Part shown: piece after piece, positions 47,701 through 54,955 of the stretch
Position numbering within the stretch: the first letter of the stretch is position 1
How the letters are laid out: each line of letters starts with the position of its first letter
Assembly (NCBI RefSeq): GCF_014164785.1
Contig: NZ_JACJFN010000001.1
Location: 558,001 to 622,000, forward strand
Length of the DNA stretch: 64,000 bases
Origin: Aquipseudomonas guryensis
GTDB taxonomy: Bacteria > Pseudomonadota > Gammaproteobacteria > Pseudomonadales > Pseudomonadaceae
Direction of reading: 5' to 3'
Made by a program: the position numbers and the translations under genes
The notes under the pieces: model-generated
Told to the model about the DNA's origin: nothing
Database searches by the model: none
Seen by the model: only the letters and a program-made list of their open reading frames with translations

Positions 47701-47953
47701 CCAGGCCCTGCAGGAAGGCCGCGAGGCCGACGCCATCAGCCTGATCCACACCCTGCGCGGCAGCCTCGGCAGCCTCGGTGCGATCAGCCTGCCACCCATG
47801 AGTCTGCGCCTGGAAGACGCCATCCGGCGTGGCGACCAGGCACAGATCGAACTGCAGCTACAACTGCTGGACAACGAGCTTGATGGGTTGCTGCGCGCCT
47901 TCAACGACTGGCTGCGGCAGAGAACCCTCGGCCGGCAAGAAACCATCGAGTAG
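44708..47953 (+). CDS. MASE1-PAS hybrid histidine kinase with REC-REC-Hpt, H-box His replaced
   Basis: A 1081-residue protein: MASE1-type membrane sensor of about 8 helices (1-295), PAS (about 300-420), HisKA (about 435-500), HATPase (about 545-660), REC1 (about 676-800, Asp731), REC2 (about 818-935, Asp871) and Hpt (about 960-1065, His1014 in IHTLRGSLGSLGA). The H-box reads NMSREIRTPMN: residue 442 is Arg (codon CGG) where the phosphoacceptor His should be. The ATPase N-box (NLVANAIKYT) and DTGIGM look functional. Autophosphorylation at the normal site is therefore impossible, while the receiver and Hpt relay sites remain. It is coupled to the upstream binding protein. A sequencing error would need two base changes (CGG to CAC/CAT). 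Confidence 0.92.
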   Translation: MNSRQPPLLREALLLALCYAGAALLALYLTRQPSSMANLWPANAIACAFLVMHPLRRWPLLLLAVALTNIACELLFGDALRVALYFTAVNLCEIALAAWLVQRCGMASAFTDNPRALLTILLNGCFWPALAGASLGALALSQMQMGSYRDLWLSWFASACTGAVAVLPLALIWRQRGSAALLAALDPLLTPALLMLSMGVSILALLFLPFPFVYLSVPLILTALYLNVINVALFNLCVALLVSALLSFGYFIPPPFIAQWQHLLLYLPILVVMLPALLLASSLQQARLRESDFRISEQRFRGALAFAGTGVALANSQGQICEANSRLCEMFGYPRAQLLGMHHLDLSHPDDRTSSHDKLAELLAGEIAYYALDKRLLRHDGQPFWAHVTVAHLPGHDGADELIVQIDDINDKVEAQHKLNLLRIAAEKANRTKSEFLANMSREIRTPMNGVLGIAHLLGNTELNATQRKYLDMLRDAGKSLLAVISDILDFSKIEAGRLQLEPVRFELQELLRQMASLMTLLAGNRDVELLIQVTPEVPQQLHADRQRLQQVLVNLVANAIKYTQQGEVELRIELQASGEGRQLLFSVIDTGIGMSQTQLNNLHEVFTQEHASQSRRHTDVGLGLEISARLVELMGGRMAVRSTPSQGSAFQFSLPLANHLDGPPLPDLPEQFHGLRVLLVDDNQKSRQILLQLLESLHCQVDQADSGSVAHLLLQQAGAAQQPYDLLLVDWNMAELNGLQTLAMLAESSPTALPPSLLMVNAFAREHLTANGRQLPVNDLLLKPVIRSSLLGALQEILSQPHTTPSSEPAPRRELQAMRILLVEDNLLDQIVTQGILEQQGARLTLASDGRHAIDLLRQQPEAFDLVLMDVQMPGMDGITATRIIRQDLRLRLPVVAMSAGVSHAERAECEQAGMDLFIAKPVDISALLSNLKRLRYTPGDLKTIGAHLPLPGESSALLAVDTLDLLCTVNPQMRQSLRALVKELIARGNEPLRQTAQALQEGREADAISLIHTLRGSLGSLGAISLPPMSLRLEDAIRRGDQAQIELQLQLLDNELDGLLRAFNDWLRQRTLGRQETIE

Positions 47954-48026
47954 TGCAGCAAAACAGCAAACTTGCCGGCACACGGAGAAAAGCCCCGCAC
48001 AATTGAAAAACCCAGACGCACGGGAC

Positions 48027-48040
48027 TTGCCGTAGATCAA
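48027..48040 (+). promoter_or_regulatory. Candidate Anr/FNR box upstream of usp
   Basis: TTGCC-GTAG-ATCAA has a perfect right half-site and TTG of the left half-site of TTGAT-N4-ATCAA. It is centred about 95 bp before the usp start; a promoter 41.5 bp downstream would start near 48075, with a GATTAA-like -10 at 48065. Confidence 0.6.
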
Positions 48041-48128
48041 AAGCAGGTCTATCAATGGGAGCCAGATTAAGAACCCAATAGAGGTTTTACAGCGTGGCGG
48101 GAGTTCGCTACGCGGAGGGGAACACCAG

Positions 48129-48923
48129 ATGATCAGTCACATCCTTATTGCCCATGACCTGCGCAGCACTGCCGACCTCGCCCTACGCCGTGCTACGCAA
48201 CTGGCCCGCCAGCATAATGCCCGCCTGACCCTGCTGCATGTCCTCGACGGCGGCCTCAGCCAGGCTGAACAGGAAAAGGTTCAGCAGAGCCTGGACAACA
48301 GCCTCACCCAGTTCGCCCCACCCGGCAGTGAGCTCAAGATCTGCCAGGGCAAGCCCTCCGATGCCGTGCTCGAACAGGTGCAACTGCTTGGCGCCGACCT
48401 GCTGGTACTGGGCGCCCACCACCAGCGCCACGAGTTTTTCTCCGGCACCACCCTGGACCGTATCGCCCGGCGCTGCACGGTGCCGCTGCTGCTGGTGGCC
48501 CGTGACGAAGCGACGCCCTACACCAGCGCGCTATCGGCTCTGGACTTCTCCCTGTGTGCCTGCACCGCACTCAACCGCGCCTGCCAGCTGCTGCCGGCCG
48601 AGGCCAATATCCATGCCCTGCATGTCTTCGAGCCACAGAAGAAGCAGGCCGACAGCGCCACGCAGGTAGCCACCCAGCACGCCCTGATCGATCAACTGAT
48701 TGCCGATGAGACTGCGCAATTGCCGCCGGGCAGCCCGACCCTGTCTTACGAGATCAAGCAGTGCGGTATCCTGCGTGGCCTGCAGGAATCCATCAGCACA
48801 CGCCAGCCGCAATTGCTGGTGCTCGGCTGTCATGGCCGCGGCGCACTGTCTCAGGCCCTGCTCGGCAGCCTGGCCCAGCACTTTTTGCACAAGGCGCCGT
48901 GCGACGTATTCGTGGTGCGCTGA
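48129..48923 (+). CDS. Universal stress protein with two Usp domains
   Basis: A 264-residue tandem UspA-fold protein. Domain 1 starts ISHILIAHDLRSTADLALRRA and has LGADLLVLGAHHQ...GTTLDRIARRCTVPLLLV; domain 2 has TSALSALDFSLCACTALNRA and LLVLGCHGRG...GSLAQHFLHKAPCDVFVV. The G-x2-G-x9-G(S/T) nucleotide loop is partly kept. It corresponds to PA5027, reported as part of the anaerobic Usp set controlled by Anr in P. aeruginosa, which agrees with the Anr-like box upstream. It ends in a perfect bidirectional terminator. Confidence 0.93.
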   Translation: MISHILIAHDLRSTADLALRRATQLARQHNARLTLLHVLDGGLSQAEQEKVQQSLDNSLTQFAPPGSELKICQGKPSDAVLEQVQLLGADLLVLGAHHQRHEFFSGTTLDRIARRCTVPLLLVARDEATPYTSALSALDFSLCACTALNRACQLLPAEANIHALHVFEPQKKQADSATQVATQHALIDQLIADETAQLPPGSPTLSYEIKQCGILRGLQESISTRQPQLLVLGCHGRGALSQALLGSLAQHFLHKAPCDVFVVR

Positions 48924-48959
48924 AGCCTGCGAGCTAGAGAGCCAGGCTTTCAAGCCAGA

Positions 48960-48993
48960 AACAACAAAGGCGCCCGCAGGCGCCTTTGTTGTT
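48960..48993. terminator. Bidirectional terminator between usp and parA
   Basis: A perfect 15-bp stem AACAACAAAGGCGCC / GGCGCCTTTGTTGTT with a CGCA loop, placed between convergent stops at 48923 and 49006. T-rich arms serve both directions. Confidence 0.92.
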
Positions 48994-49005
48994 TGTGCCG
49001 CAGAC

Positions 49006-49767
49006 TCAGCTTTCCAGCAGCCGGTGCAGCTCGACGAACTGCTGGGTCAGCTTGTGGCTGCGGTCCAGGTGGATCAGCGGAATGCAGGCCTGATGCGACT
49101 CGCGCATGCGTACCGAGCTCATCAGGTTGACCGGCAGTACCGGCAGCCCTTCGGCAATCAGCTCATCGAGCAGTTGCTGCGGCAGGGTCGCCCGCGGCTG
49201 GAACTGATTGACCACGATGCCTTCGACTTCCAGGCCCTCGTTGTGGTCTTCCTTGAGTTCCTCGATCTCGCGCAGCAGGCCGTACAGGGCCTGGCGGGAA
49301 AAACTATCGCAATCGAAAGGAATCAGCACGCGATCGGCGGCGATCAGCGCGGAAACGGTGTAGAAGTTCAACGCTGGTGGGGTATCCAGATAGATCCGGT
49401 CGTATTCCTCGCCCAGTTCTTCCAGCAGTTTGCGCAGCTTGTTGATCTTGTGTTTGGCCTCAAGCTTGGGCTGCAGATCGGCCAGCTCGGCGGTGGCGGT
49501 GACCACATGCAGGTTTTCGAACGGCGTCTCGTAGATGTCCACCGTGCCTTTCTTGGCAAACGACGACAGCGACTGCTTGAAGAACTCGGCAATCCCCATG
49601 GGGATATCGTCGCCGGTCAGGCCGGTCAGGTAATGGGTCGAGTTGGCCTGGGCATCCAGGTCGACCAGCAGGGTGCGATAGCCCTCCGCTGCACTTACCG
49701 CTGCCAGGTTGCAGGCAATGCTGGACTTGCCCACACCGCCCTTCTGGTTGAATACCACTCGCCGCAT
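49006..49767 (-). CDS. Orphan ParA-family ATPase
   Basis: A 253-residue P-loop ATPase: [16 protein letters not shown] (deviant Walker A), [17 protein letters not shown] (A') and [40 protein letters not shown] (Walker B and switch). There is no parB and no centromere-like repeat beside it, so it is not the chromosomal partition system. It probably positions another cargo or regulates a cell-envelope or polar process. It matches PA5028 by neighbourhood. GGGAGG lies ahead of the ATG. It is divergent from the APE cluster. Confidence 0.92.
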   Translation of the reverse strand: MRRVVFNQKGGVGKSSIACNLAAVSAAEGYRTLLVDLDAQANSTHYLTGLTGDDIPMGIAEFFKQSLSSFAKKGTVDIYETPFENLHVVTATAELADLQPKLEAKHKINKLRKLLEELGEEYDRIYLDTPPALNFYTVSALIAADRVLIPFDCDSFSRQALYGLLREIEELKEDHNEGLEVEGIVVNQFQPRATLPQQLLDELIAEGLPVLPVNLMSSVRMRESHQACIPLIHLDRSHKLTQQFVELHRLLES

Positions 49768-49879
49768 GACACACCTCCCTGAGCCCGATTGGGGTGGATT
49801 CTATGCAAAGCGCATGACAAGGGCGAGGAATTCGCAAAATCGGGCAAAAACACGGCTAACGACTCAATTGTGTCAAAGT

Positions 49880-49908
49880 TTGCACAGCTCGGGCCGGGAC
49901 GGGATAAT
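49880..49908 (+). promoter_or_regulatory. Candidate sigma-70 promoter of the APE cluster
   Basis: TTGCAC (-35, 49880-49885), 17-bp spacer, GATAAT (-10, 49903-49908). A leader of about 90 bases would precede the GTG start at 50006. The 238-bp gap to parA contains nothing else I recognise. Confidence 0.5.
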
Positions 49909-50005
49909 GCCGGCACCTCGCCATGACCCCGACCGCAATTCCACTGCCGACGGGGGTTTCGCCGTAGACAAGGAAGGCCGCAAGGGGCCAGGAAGAGTGC
50001 GCCGC

Positions 50006-50722
50006 GTGACTTATTTCAAGATCGATCAATGGCGCGCCTGGGCACCCGGCCTCGACACAGTGGATGACTGGCAGGCCTGGCAGCAGGCGCCTTTCGCGCC
50101 CGCTGATGAAGGCCAGCAGCCGGATGTCAGCTTTCTCCCCGCCATGCAGCGCCGGCGCCTCAGCCGTCTGGCGCGCATGCTGTTCCACGTTTGCTGGCCC
50201 ATCGCCGAAACCCAGGCCCCGCTGCCGCTGGTGTTCGTAAGCCGCCACGGGGAAACCCCGCGCACTCTGAACATCCTCGCCGACCTGGCGCGCAACGAGC
50301 CGCTGTCACCGACCCAATTCAGCCTCTCGGTGCATAACGCGATCATCGGCCTGTGGTCAATCCTGCGCGCCGACAGCAGCGAAATGAGTGCCCTGGCCGG
50401 CGAAGGCGATGGCCTCGAACAGGGCCTGCTGGAAGCCGCCAGCCTGCTCGGCGACGGCGCGCCCGCCGTGCTCCTGGTGGTCGCCGAAGAAACCCCGCCG
50501 GCGTTGTACGCGCCCTTTATCGACGACGTGCCGTTTTCCTACGCCGTCGCCCTGCTGCTCACCCCCGGCACCGACTGGCAACTGCGCCTGCAGCCCGGCA
50601 GCGGGCCGCGCAGCACCTGGCCCCATGCGCTCGAACTGGTTCGTGCCCTGTGCAACGGGCAAACCTCCCTGCACCACCACTGGAAGAACAGGCAATGGAC
50701 ATGGTCTCGCAACACGGCCTGA
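50006..50722 (+). CDS. Ketosynthase chain-length-factor-like protein of the APE cluster
   Basis: A 238-residue protein of the short beta-ketoacyl-synthase-like family that opens many aryl-polyene clusters (positional equivalent of ApeC). Visible: FLPAMQRRRLSRLARML, PLVFVSRHGETPRTLNILADLARNEPLSPTQFSLSVHNAIIGLWSIL (thiolase-fold half, SVHNA at the position of the active-site region, no catalytic Cys) and PAVLLVVAEE. Lack of a catalytic cysteine suggests a structural or chain-length role. The start is GTG at 50006 with AGGAAG 10 bases before; the frame is open further upstream. It overlaps the next gene by 28 bp. Confidence 0.8.
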   Translation: MTYFKIDQWRAWAPGLDTVDDWQAWQQAPFAPADEGQQPDVSFLPAMQRRRLSRLARMLFHVCWPIAETQAPLPLVFVSRHGETPRTLNILADLARNEPLSPTQFSLSVHNAIIGLWSILRADSSEMSALAGEGDGLEQGLLEAASLLGDGAPAVLLVVAEETPPALYAPFIDDVPFSYAVALLLTPGTDWQLRLQPGSGPRSTWPHALELVRALCNGQTSLHHHWKNRQWTWSRNTA

Positions 50723-51504
50723 GCCCGCGCAGCGCGCCCTACCTCTGGCGCCTGTTCGCCACGGCCGCCAGCTTCAGCCTGTTCGGCATCGGCGGCGTGC
50801 TGCTGCGGGTGCTGGTGTTCCCGCTGCTCAGCCTGCTGCCCGGCGACGCCCTGACCCGGCGCACCCGGGCGCGCGCCGTGGTCAGCTGGACCTTCTACAA
50901 GTTCGTGCGTTTCATGTACCACAGCGGCGTACTGACCTACGAAGTCGAAGGCATCGAGCGCCTCGGCCGTCCCGGGCAGATGGTGATCGCCAACCACCCC
51001 TCGCTGATCGACGTGGTGGTGCTGATCGCCTTCATCCGCGACGCCAACTGCGTGGTCAAACAGAGCCTGTGGGACAACCCGAGCATGCGCGGGCCGATCC
51101 GTGCCGCCGGTTTCATCAGCAACAGCGGCAGCCTGGACATGCTCGACGAGGCCGCCGGCGCCCTGCAGGAAGGCCAGACCCTGGTGATCTTCCCCGAAGG
51201 CACGCGCACCACACCGGGGCACACCCCCGAGTTTCACCGTGGCGCGGCAGCCATTGCCGTGCGCGGCGCACGCCTGGTCACCCCGGTGGTGATCAGCGTC
51301 AGCCCGACCACCCTGACCAAGGCCGAGCCCTGGTACAGCATTCCGTCGCGCCGTTTTCACTTTCGCCTGCGTGTGGGCGAGGATATCGACCCACAGCAAT
51401 TCACCGCGCAGGCCCCGCTGCCCATCGCCTCGCGCAAACTCAACGACCATCTGCACCAACACTTTATGAAGGAGCTCGCAACAGATGAGCGATCTGCAAA
51501 CTGA
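50695..51504 (+). CDS. 1-acyl-glycerol-3-phosphate acyltransferase-like protein (APE cluster)
   Basis: A 269-residue PlsC-type acyltransferase with an N-terminal hydrophobic helix (SFSLFGIGGVLLRVLVFPLLSLL). Catalytic NHPSLID (variant of HX4D) and FPEGTRTTPG (substrate phosphate binding) are present. It is the positional equivalent of ApeD: it may acylate the lipid that anchors the aryl polyene. It starts inside the preceding gene, with GGAAG 8 bases upstream of 50695, and its end overlaps the ACP gene by 20 bp. Confidence 0.88.
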   Translation: MDMVSQHGLSPRSAPYLWRLFATAASFSLFGIGGVLLRVLVFPLLSLLPGDALTRRTRARAVVSWTFYKFVRFMYHSGVLTYEVEGIERLGRPGQMVIANHPSLIDVVVLIAFIRDANCVVKQSLWDNPSMRGPIRAAGFISNSGSLDMLDEAAGALQEGQTLVIFPEGTRTTPGHTPEFHRGAAAIAVRGARLVTPVVISVSPTTLTKAEPWYSIPSRRFHFRLRVGEDIDPQQFTAQAPLPIASRKLNDHLHQHFMKELATDERSAN

Positions 51505-51745
51505 GATCAAGAACCTGATCATCGAAGCCCTCGGCCTCGAAGACATGGTGGCCGAAGACATCGCCGCCGACCTGACCCTGTTCGGTGACGGCCTGGGCCT
51601 GGATTCGGTGGACGCCCTGGAGCTGGGCCTGGCAATCCAGAAGCGTTTCGGCATCAAGATCGACGCAGAAGCCAAGGACACCCGCCAACATTTCGCCAAC
51701 GTGGCCAGCCTGGCTGCCTTCGTTGCCGCGAAACAGGCTGCCTGA
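51485..51745 (+). CDS. apeE: Acyl carrier protein 1 (APE cluster)
   Basis: An 86-residue acidic helical protein with the phosphopantetheine site GLDSVDALELGLAI (Ser about 40). It carries the growing aryl-polyene chain. GGAG sits just before the ATG, inside the acyltransferase 3' end. It is followed 10 bp later by a second, different ACP, the typical APE tandem. Confidence 0.92.
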   Translation: MSDLQTEIKNLIIEALGLEDMVAEDIAADLTLFGDGLGLDSVDALELGLAIQKRFGIKIDAEAKDTRQHFANVASLAAFVAAKQAA

Positions 51746-51755
51746 GGACGCCGTG

Positions 51756-52019
51756 ATGCAAAGCCGTGAAGAGATTTTCGTCACCCTGCAGGAGGCGCTG
51801 GTCGAGCTTTTCGAGCTGGACGCCGAGCGCGTGACCCTGGACGCCAACCTGTACCAGGATCTGGAAATCGACAGCATCGACGCCGTCGACCTGATCGACC
51901 ATATCAAGCGCCAGACCGGCAAGAAGATCGCCGCCGAAGAGTTCAAGGCCGTGCGCACCGTCGGCGACGTAGTCGAAGCCGTGTACCAGGTGGTCAACGC
52001 CGCGCCGGCGCAAGACTGA
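51756..52019 (+). CDS. apeF: Acyl carrier protein 2 (APE cluster)
   Basis: An 87-residue ACP with the phosphopantetheine site LEIDSIDAVDLIDHIK. It differs clearly from ACP 1 outside the DS motif, so the two probably have different partners (starter loading versus elongation). The start is the ATG at 51756 with GAGGA 6 bases ahead; a GTG one codon upstream is possible. The next gene begins 2 bp after its stop. Confidence 0.92.
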   Translation: MQSREEIFVTLQEALVELFELDAERVTLDANLYQDLEIDSIDAVDLIDHIKRQTGKKIAAEEFKAVRTVGDVVEAVYQVVNAAPAQD

Positions 52020-52021
52020 AC

Positions 52022-52567
52022 ATGAGTAAATTGCTTGGCCTGCTGCTGGTGGTGGCGGGGTTGCTCTATCCGTTTGCCGTGTATTTCGGCATGGAGCACC
52101 TGTCGCCGCGCGTGTTCGCCCTGCTGCTCGGCGGCCTGTGGCTGGCGCGCGCCGTGGTGCAACGCGGCAAGCCGGGCAACCGCTGGATGGCCGGCGTGGC
52201 CCTGGCCTTCTGCCTGCTGCTCGGCCTGGCCGGCGAAGCGGAGCTGCTGCGCTGGTACCCGGTGCTGCTCAACGGCCTGCTGCTGGCGCTGTTCGGCCTC
52301 AGCCTGCAGTTCGGCCCGCCGCTGATCGAGCGCCTGGCGCGCCTCAGCGAACCCGACCTGCCGGACGCGGCGGTGCGCTACACGCGCCGCGTGACCCAGG
52401 TGTGGGCACTGTTCTTTCTGGCCAACGGCCTGGTGGTGATCGCCCTCAACCTGTGGGCGCCGCTGAGCTGGTGGACCCTGTATACCGGGCTGATCGCCTA
52501 CGGCCTGATGGGCTTGCTGTTTGCCGGTGAGTGGCTGGTGCGCCAGCGTGTAAGGAGAAGTGCATGA
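52022..52567 (+). CDS. Small membrane protein of the APE cluster (COG4648 type)
   Basis: A 181-residue protein with about five hydrophobic helices (LLGLLLVVAGLLYPFAVYFG, VFALLLGGLWLARAVV, VALAFCLLLGLAG, VLLNGLLLALFGLSLQF, VWALFFLANGLVVIALN, LYTGLIAYGLMGLLFAGEWLV). It is the positional equivalent of ApeG; its function is not known. A scaffold for the membrane-associated synthase or a lipid-substrate role is possible. It overlaps the ligase gene by 4 bp. Confidence 0.85.
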   Translation: MSKLLGLLLVVAGLLYPFAVYFGMEHLSPRVFALLLGGLWLARAVVQRGKPGNRWMAGVALAFCLLLGLAGEAELLRWYPVLLNGLLLALFGLSLQFGPPLIERLARLSEPDLPDAAVRYTRRVTQVWALFFLANGLVVIALNLWAPLSWWTLYTGLIAYGLMGLLFAGEWLVRQRVRRSA

Positions 52568-54228
52568 CCTGGTTGCCCCTCAGCGACCTGCTGCTGGAGG
52601 CCCAGCCGGGCCGTACGGTCACGCCGGACATGACGCATGCGGCCCTGCGCCAGCGCGCCCTGGCCCTGGCCGGCGCCCTGCAGGCGCGCGGCGTGCGCCG
52701 CCTGGCCGTGCATATCGAGGATGCCGGCGAGCTGGCCATCGCCCTGCTCGGCGCCTGGCGCGCTGGCGTGCAAGTGCTGCTGCCGGCCGATGCGCAGGCG
52801 CAGACCCGCGAGCGCCTGGGCGCCCAGGTCGAGCTGTGGCTGGACAGCCTGGATGACGCTGCGCTGAATGGCGAGCCACTGCCCGCTGCCGCCCTCGATC
52901 TCGACCAGTGCCACCTGACCCTGTGCACCTCCGGCTCCAGCGGCGAGCCCAAGCTGATCGACAAATCCCTGCGCCAGCTGGCCAACGAAGTGGAGGCCCT
53001 GGAACAACTGTGGGGCGCCGAACTTGGCGCTGCCACCCTCCTCGGCAGCGTCGCCGCCCAGCATATCTACGGCCTGCTGTTCCGCGTGCTCTGGCCGCTG
53101 TGCGCCGGGCGGCCGTTCCTGCGCCGCGCCCAGCCGTTCCCCGAAGACCTGCAACGGGAAAGTCTGCAGCATCCGACATTTGCTTGGATCGCCAGCCCGG
53201 CCTTGCTCAAGCGCATGGGCGACAACCTCGACTGGCCGGCCCTGCGCCAGGTGCGTCGGGTGTTTTCCTCCGGCGGCGCCCTGCCGGCCGAGACCGCCGC
53301 CGAGCTGTACGGCCTGCTCGGCCAGTGGCCCACCGAAATCTATGGCAGCTCGGAAACCGGTGGCATCGCCTGGCGCCAGGGCGGCGAATACTGGACGCCG
53401 TTTGCTGGCGTCGAGTTGGGACAGAATGCCGACGGCGCGCTCAACCTGAGTTCGCCATACCTCCCAGCCGGGCAGCGCGAACAGACCGCCGACGCGGTGG
53501 AGATTGGCAGCGATGGGCGCTTCGTCCTGCGCGGGCGCCTGGACCGCATCGTCAAACTGGAAGAAAAACGCATCTCCCTGCCCATGCTGGAACAGGCCCT
53601 GCTCAGCCACGAGTGGGTCGCCGACGCGCGTCTGGGGGTGATCGAGCAAGGCCGTGCCTACCTCGGCGCGCTGGTCGCCCTCAGCCCGAGCGGCCTGCAC
53701 GCCCTGCGCAACCAGGGACGCAAGACCCTGATCGAAACCCTGCGCCAACACCTGGCCGGGCACTGCGAGGCGCTGGCCCTACCACGCCGCTGGCGCCTGC
53801 TCGCCGAGCTGCCCTACAGCAACCAGGGCAAGCTGGCCCAGGCCGAGGTCGAGCGCATTCTGGCCAGCGAGCGGCCGACCCGTGTGGCGCCGCGCTCGGC
53901 TGTCGAGCAGGACGGTGAATGGCAGCTGGAGCTGGACATACCGCCGGACCTGGCACACTTCACCGGCCACTTTCCGCAGACCCCGGTACTGCCCGGCGTG
54001 GTCCAGGTCGACTGGGCCCAGCAGCTGGCTCGCGAGCTGATTGCCGACCTGCCGCCGCGCTTCTGCGGCATGGAAGTGCTGAAGTTCCAGCAGCTGGTCC
54101 GCCCCGGCGACCGCCTGCAGCTGAGCCTGCGTTTCGACGCCGAGCGCGGCAAACTGTACTTCGCCTATCGCAACGGCGAGGCGGCCTGCTCCTCGGGTCG
54201 CATCCTGCTGGAGGCCGCCGGTGCATAA
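52564..54228 (+). CDS. Fused AMP-dependent acyl ligase and FabZ-like dehydratase (APE cluster)
   Basis: A 554-residue protein. Residues 1-450 form an acyl-adenylating enzyme: [16 protein letters not shown] (P-loop, TSGSSGxPK), [39 protein letters not shown] (terminal catalytic Lys region). Residues 455-554 form a hot-dog domain [25 protein letters not shown], the FabZ/ApeI-like dehydratase signature with HF-GHFP. In E. coli and Xenorhabdus APE clusters these are two proteins (ApeH, ApeI). The ligase should load the aryl starter on an ACP. The start at 52564 overlaps the preceding stop; the reading frame extends 33 bases upstream. Confidence 0.9.
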   Translation: MTWLPLSDLLLEAQPGRTVTPDMTHAALRQRALALAGALQARGVRRLAVHIEDAGELAIALLGAWRAGVQVLLPADAQAQTRERLGAQVELWLDSLDDAALNGEPLPAAALDLDQCHLTLCTSGSSGEPKLIDKSLRQLANEVEALEQLWGAELGAATLLGSVAAQHIYGLLFRVLWPLCAGRPFLRRAQPFPEDLQRESLQHPTFAWIASPALLKRMGDNLDWPALRQVRRVFSSGGALPAETAAELYGLLGQWPTEIYGSSETGGIAWRQGGEYWTPFAGVELGQNADGALNLSSPYLPAGQREQTADAVEIGSDGRFVLRGRLDRIVKLEEKRISLPMLEQALLSHEWVADARLGVIEQGRAYLGALVALSPSGLHALRNQGRKTLIETLRQHLAGHCEALALPRRWRLLAELPYSNQGKLAQAEVERILASERPTRVAPRSAVEQDGEWQLELDIPPDLAHFTGHFPQTPVLPGVVQVDWAQQLARELIADLPPRFCGMEVLKFQQLVRPGDRLQLSLRFDAERGKLYFAYRNGEAACSSGRILLEAAGA

Positions 54229-54955
54229 GGCCTGCGCGGTGATTCCGGTATACAACCACGAGCATGCGCTGCCTATCGTGGTCGCCGCCCTGCGCGACGC
54301 CGGCCTGCCCTGCGTGCTGGTCGACGACGCTTCCAGCCCCGCCTGCGCCGCGGTAATCGATCAACTGGCCGAACAGGCCGATACCTTCCTGGTGCGCCTG
54401 CCGGTCAACCAGGGCAAGGGCGGCGCGGTGATGGCCGGCCTGCGCGAGGCGCAGCGCCTGGGCTTCAGCCACGCGCTGCAGGTCGACGCCGATGGCCAGC
54501 ACGACCTCAGCGATGTCGCCGGCTTCCTCGGCGAATCCCGCGCCCACCCGCAGGCGCTGGTCTGCGGCTATCCGGTGTACGACGACAGCGTGCCGAAGAG
54601 CCGCCTGTACGCGCGCTACCTGACCCACGTCTGGGTATGGATCAACAGCCTGTCGCTGGCGATCCGCGACTCCATGTGCGGCTTCCGCGTCTACCCGCTG
54701 CCCGCCACCCTGGCGCTGATCGACAGCTGCCAGTTGGGCAAGCGCATGGATTTCGACACCGAGATCCTGGTGCGCCTGGCCTGGCGCAACCAGCCGATGC
54801 GCTGGCTGCCGACCCAGGTGCACTACCCGCTCGACGGCCTCTCGCACTTCCGTCTATGGCTGGACAACGCGCTGATCTCGAAGATGCACGCCAAGCTGTT
54901 CTTCGGCATGCTGCTGCGCGCCCCAATGATCCTCTGGCGACGGTGGCAGGCATGA
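54221..54955 (+). CDS. Family 2 glycosyltransferase (APE cluster)
   Basis: A 244-residue GT-A enzyme: CAVIPVYNHEHALPIVVAAL, LVDDASSP, PVNQGKGGAVMAGLREA and the DxD region QVDADGQHDL, then MDFDTEILVRLAWRNQPMRW. It resembles dolichyl-phosphate-sugar synthases and the first half of ApeJ. It probably glycosylates the lipid head or the polyene. The start is GTG at 54221, overlapping the ligase stop by 8 bp. Confidence 0.9.
   Translation: MHKACAVIPVYNHEHALPIVVAALRDAGLPCVLVDDASSPACAAVIDQLAEQADTFLVRLPVNQGKGGAVMAGLREAQRLGFSHALQVDADGQHDLSDVAGFLGESRAHPQALVCGYPVYDDSVPKSRLYARYLTHVWVWINSLSLAIRDSMCGFRVYPLPATLALIDSCQLGKRMDFDTEILVRLAWRNQPMRWLPTQVHYPLDGLSHFRLWLDNALISKMHAKLFFGMLLRAPMILWRRWQA

Noticed and set aside
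49006..49767. Chromosome or plasmid partition ParA
   Set aside because: No parB and no parS-like repeats beside it, and the neighbourhood is not the replication origin.
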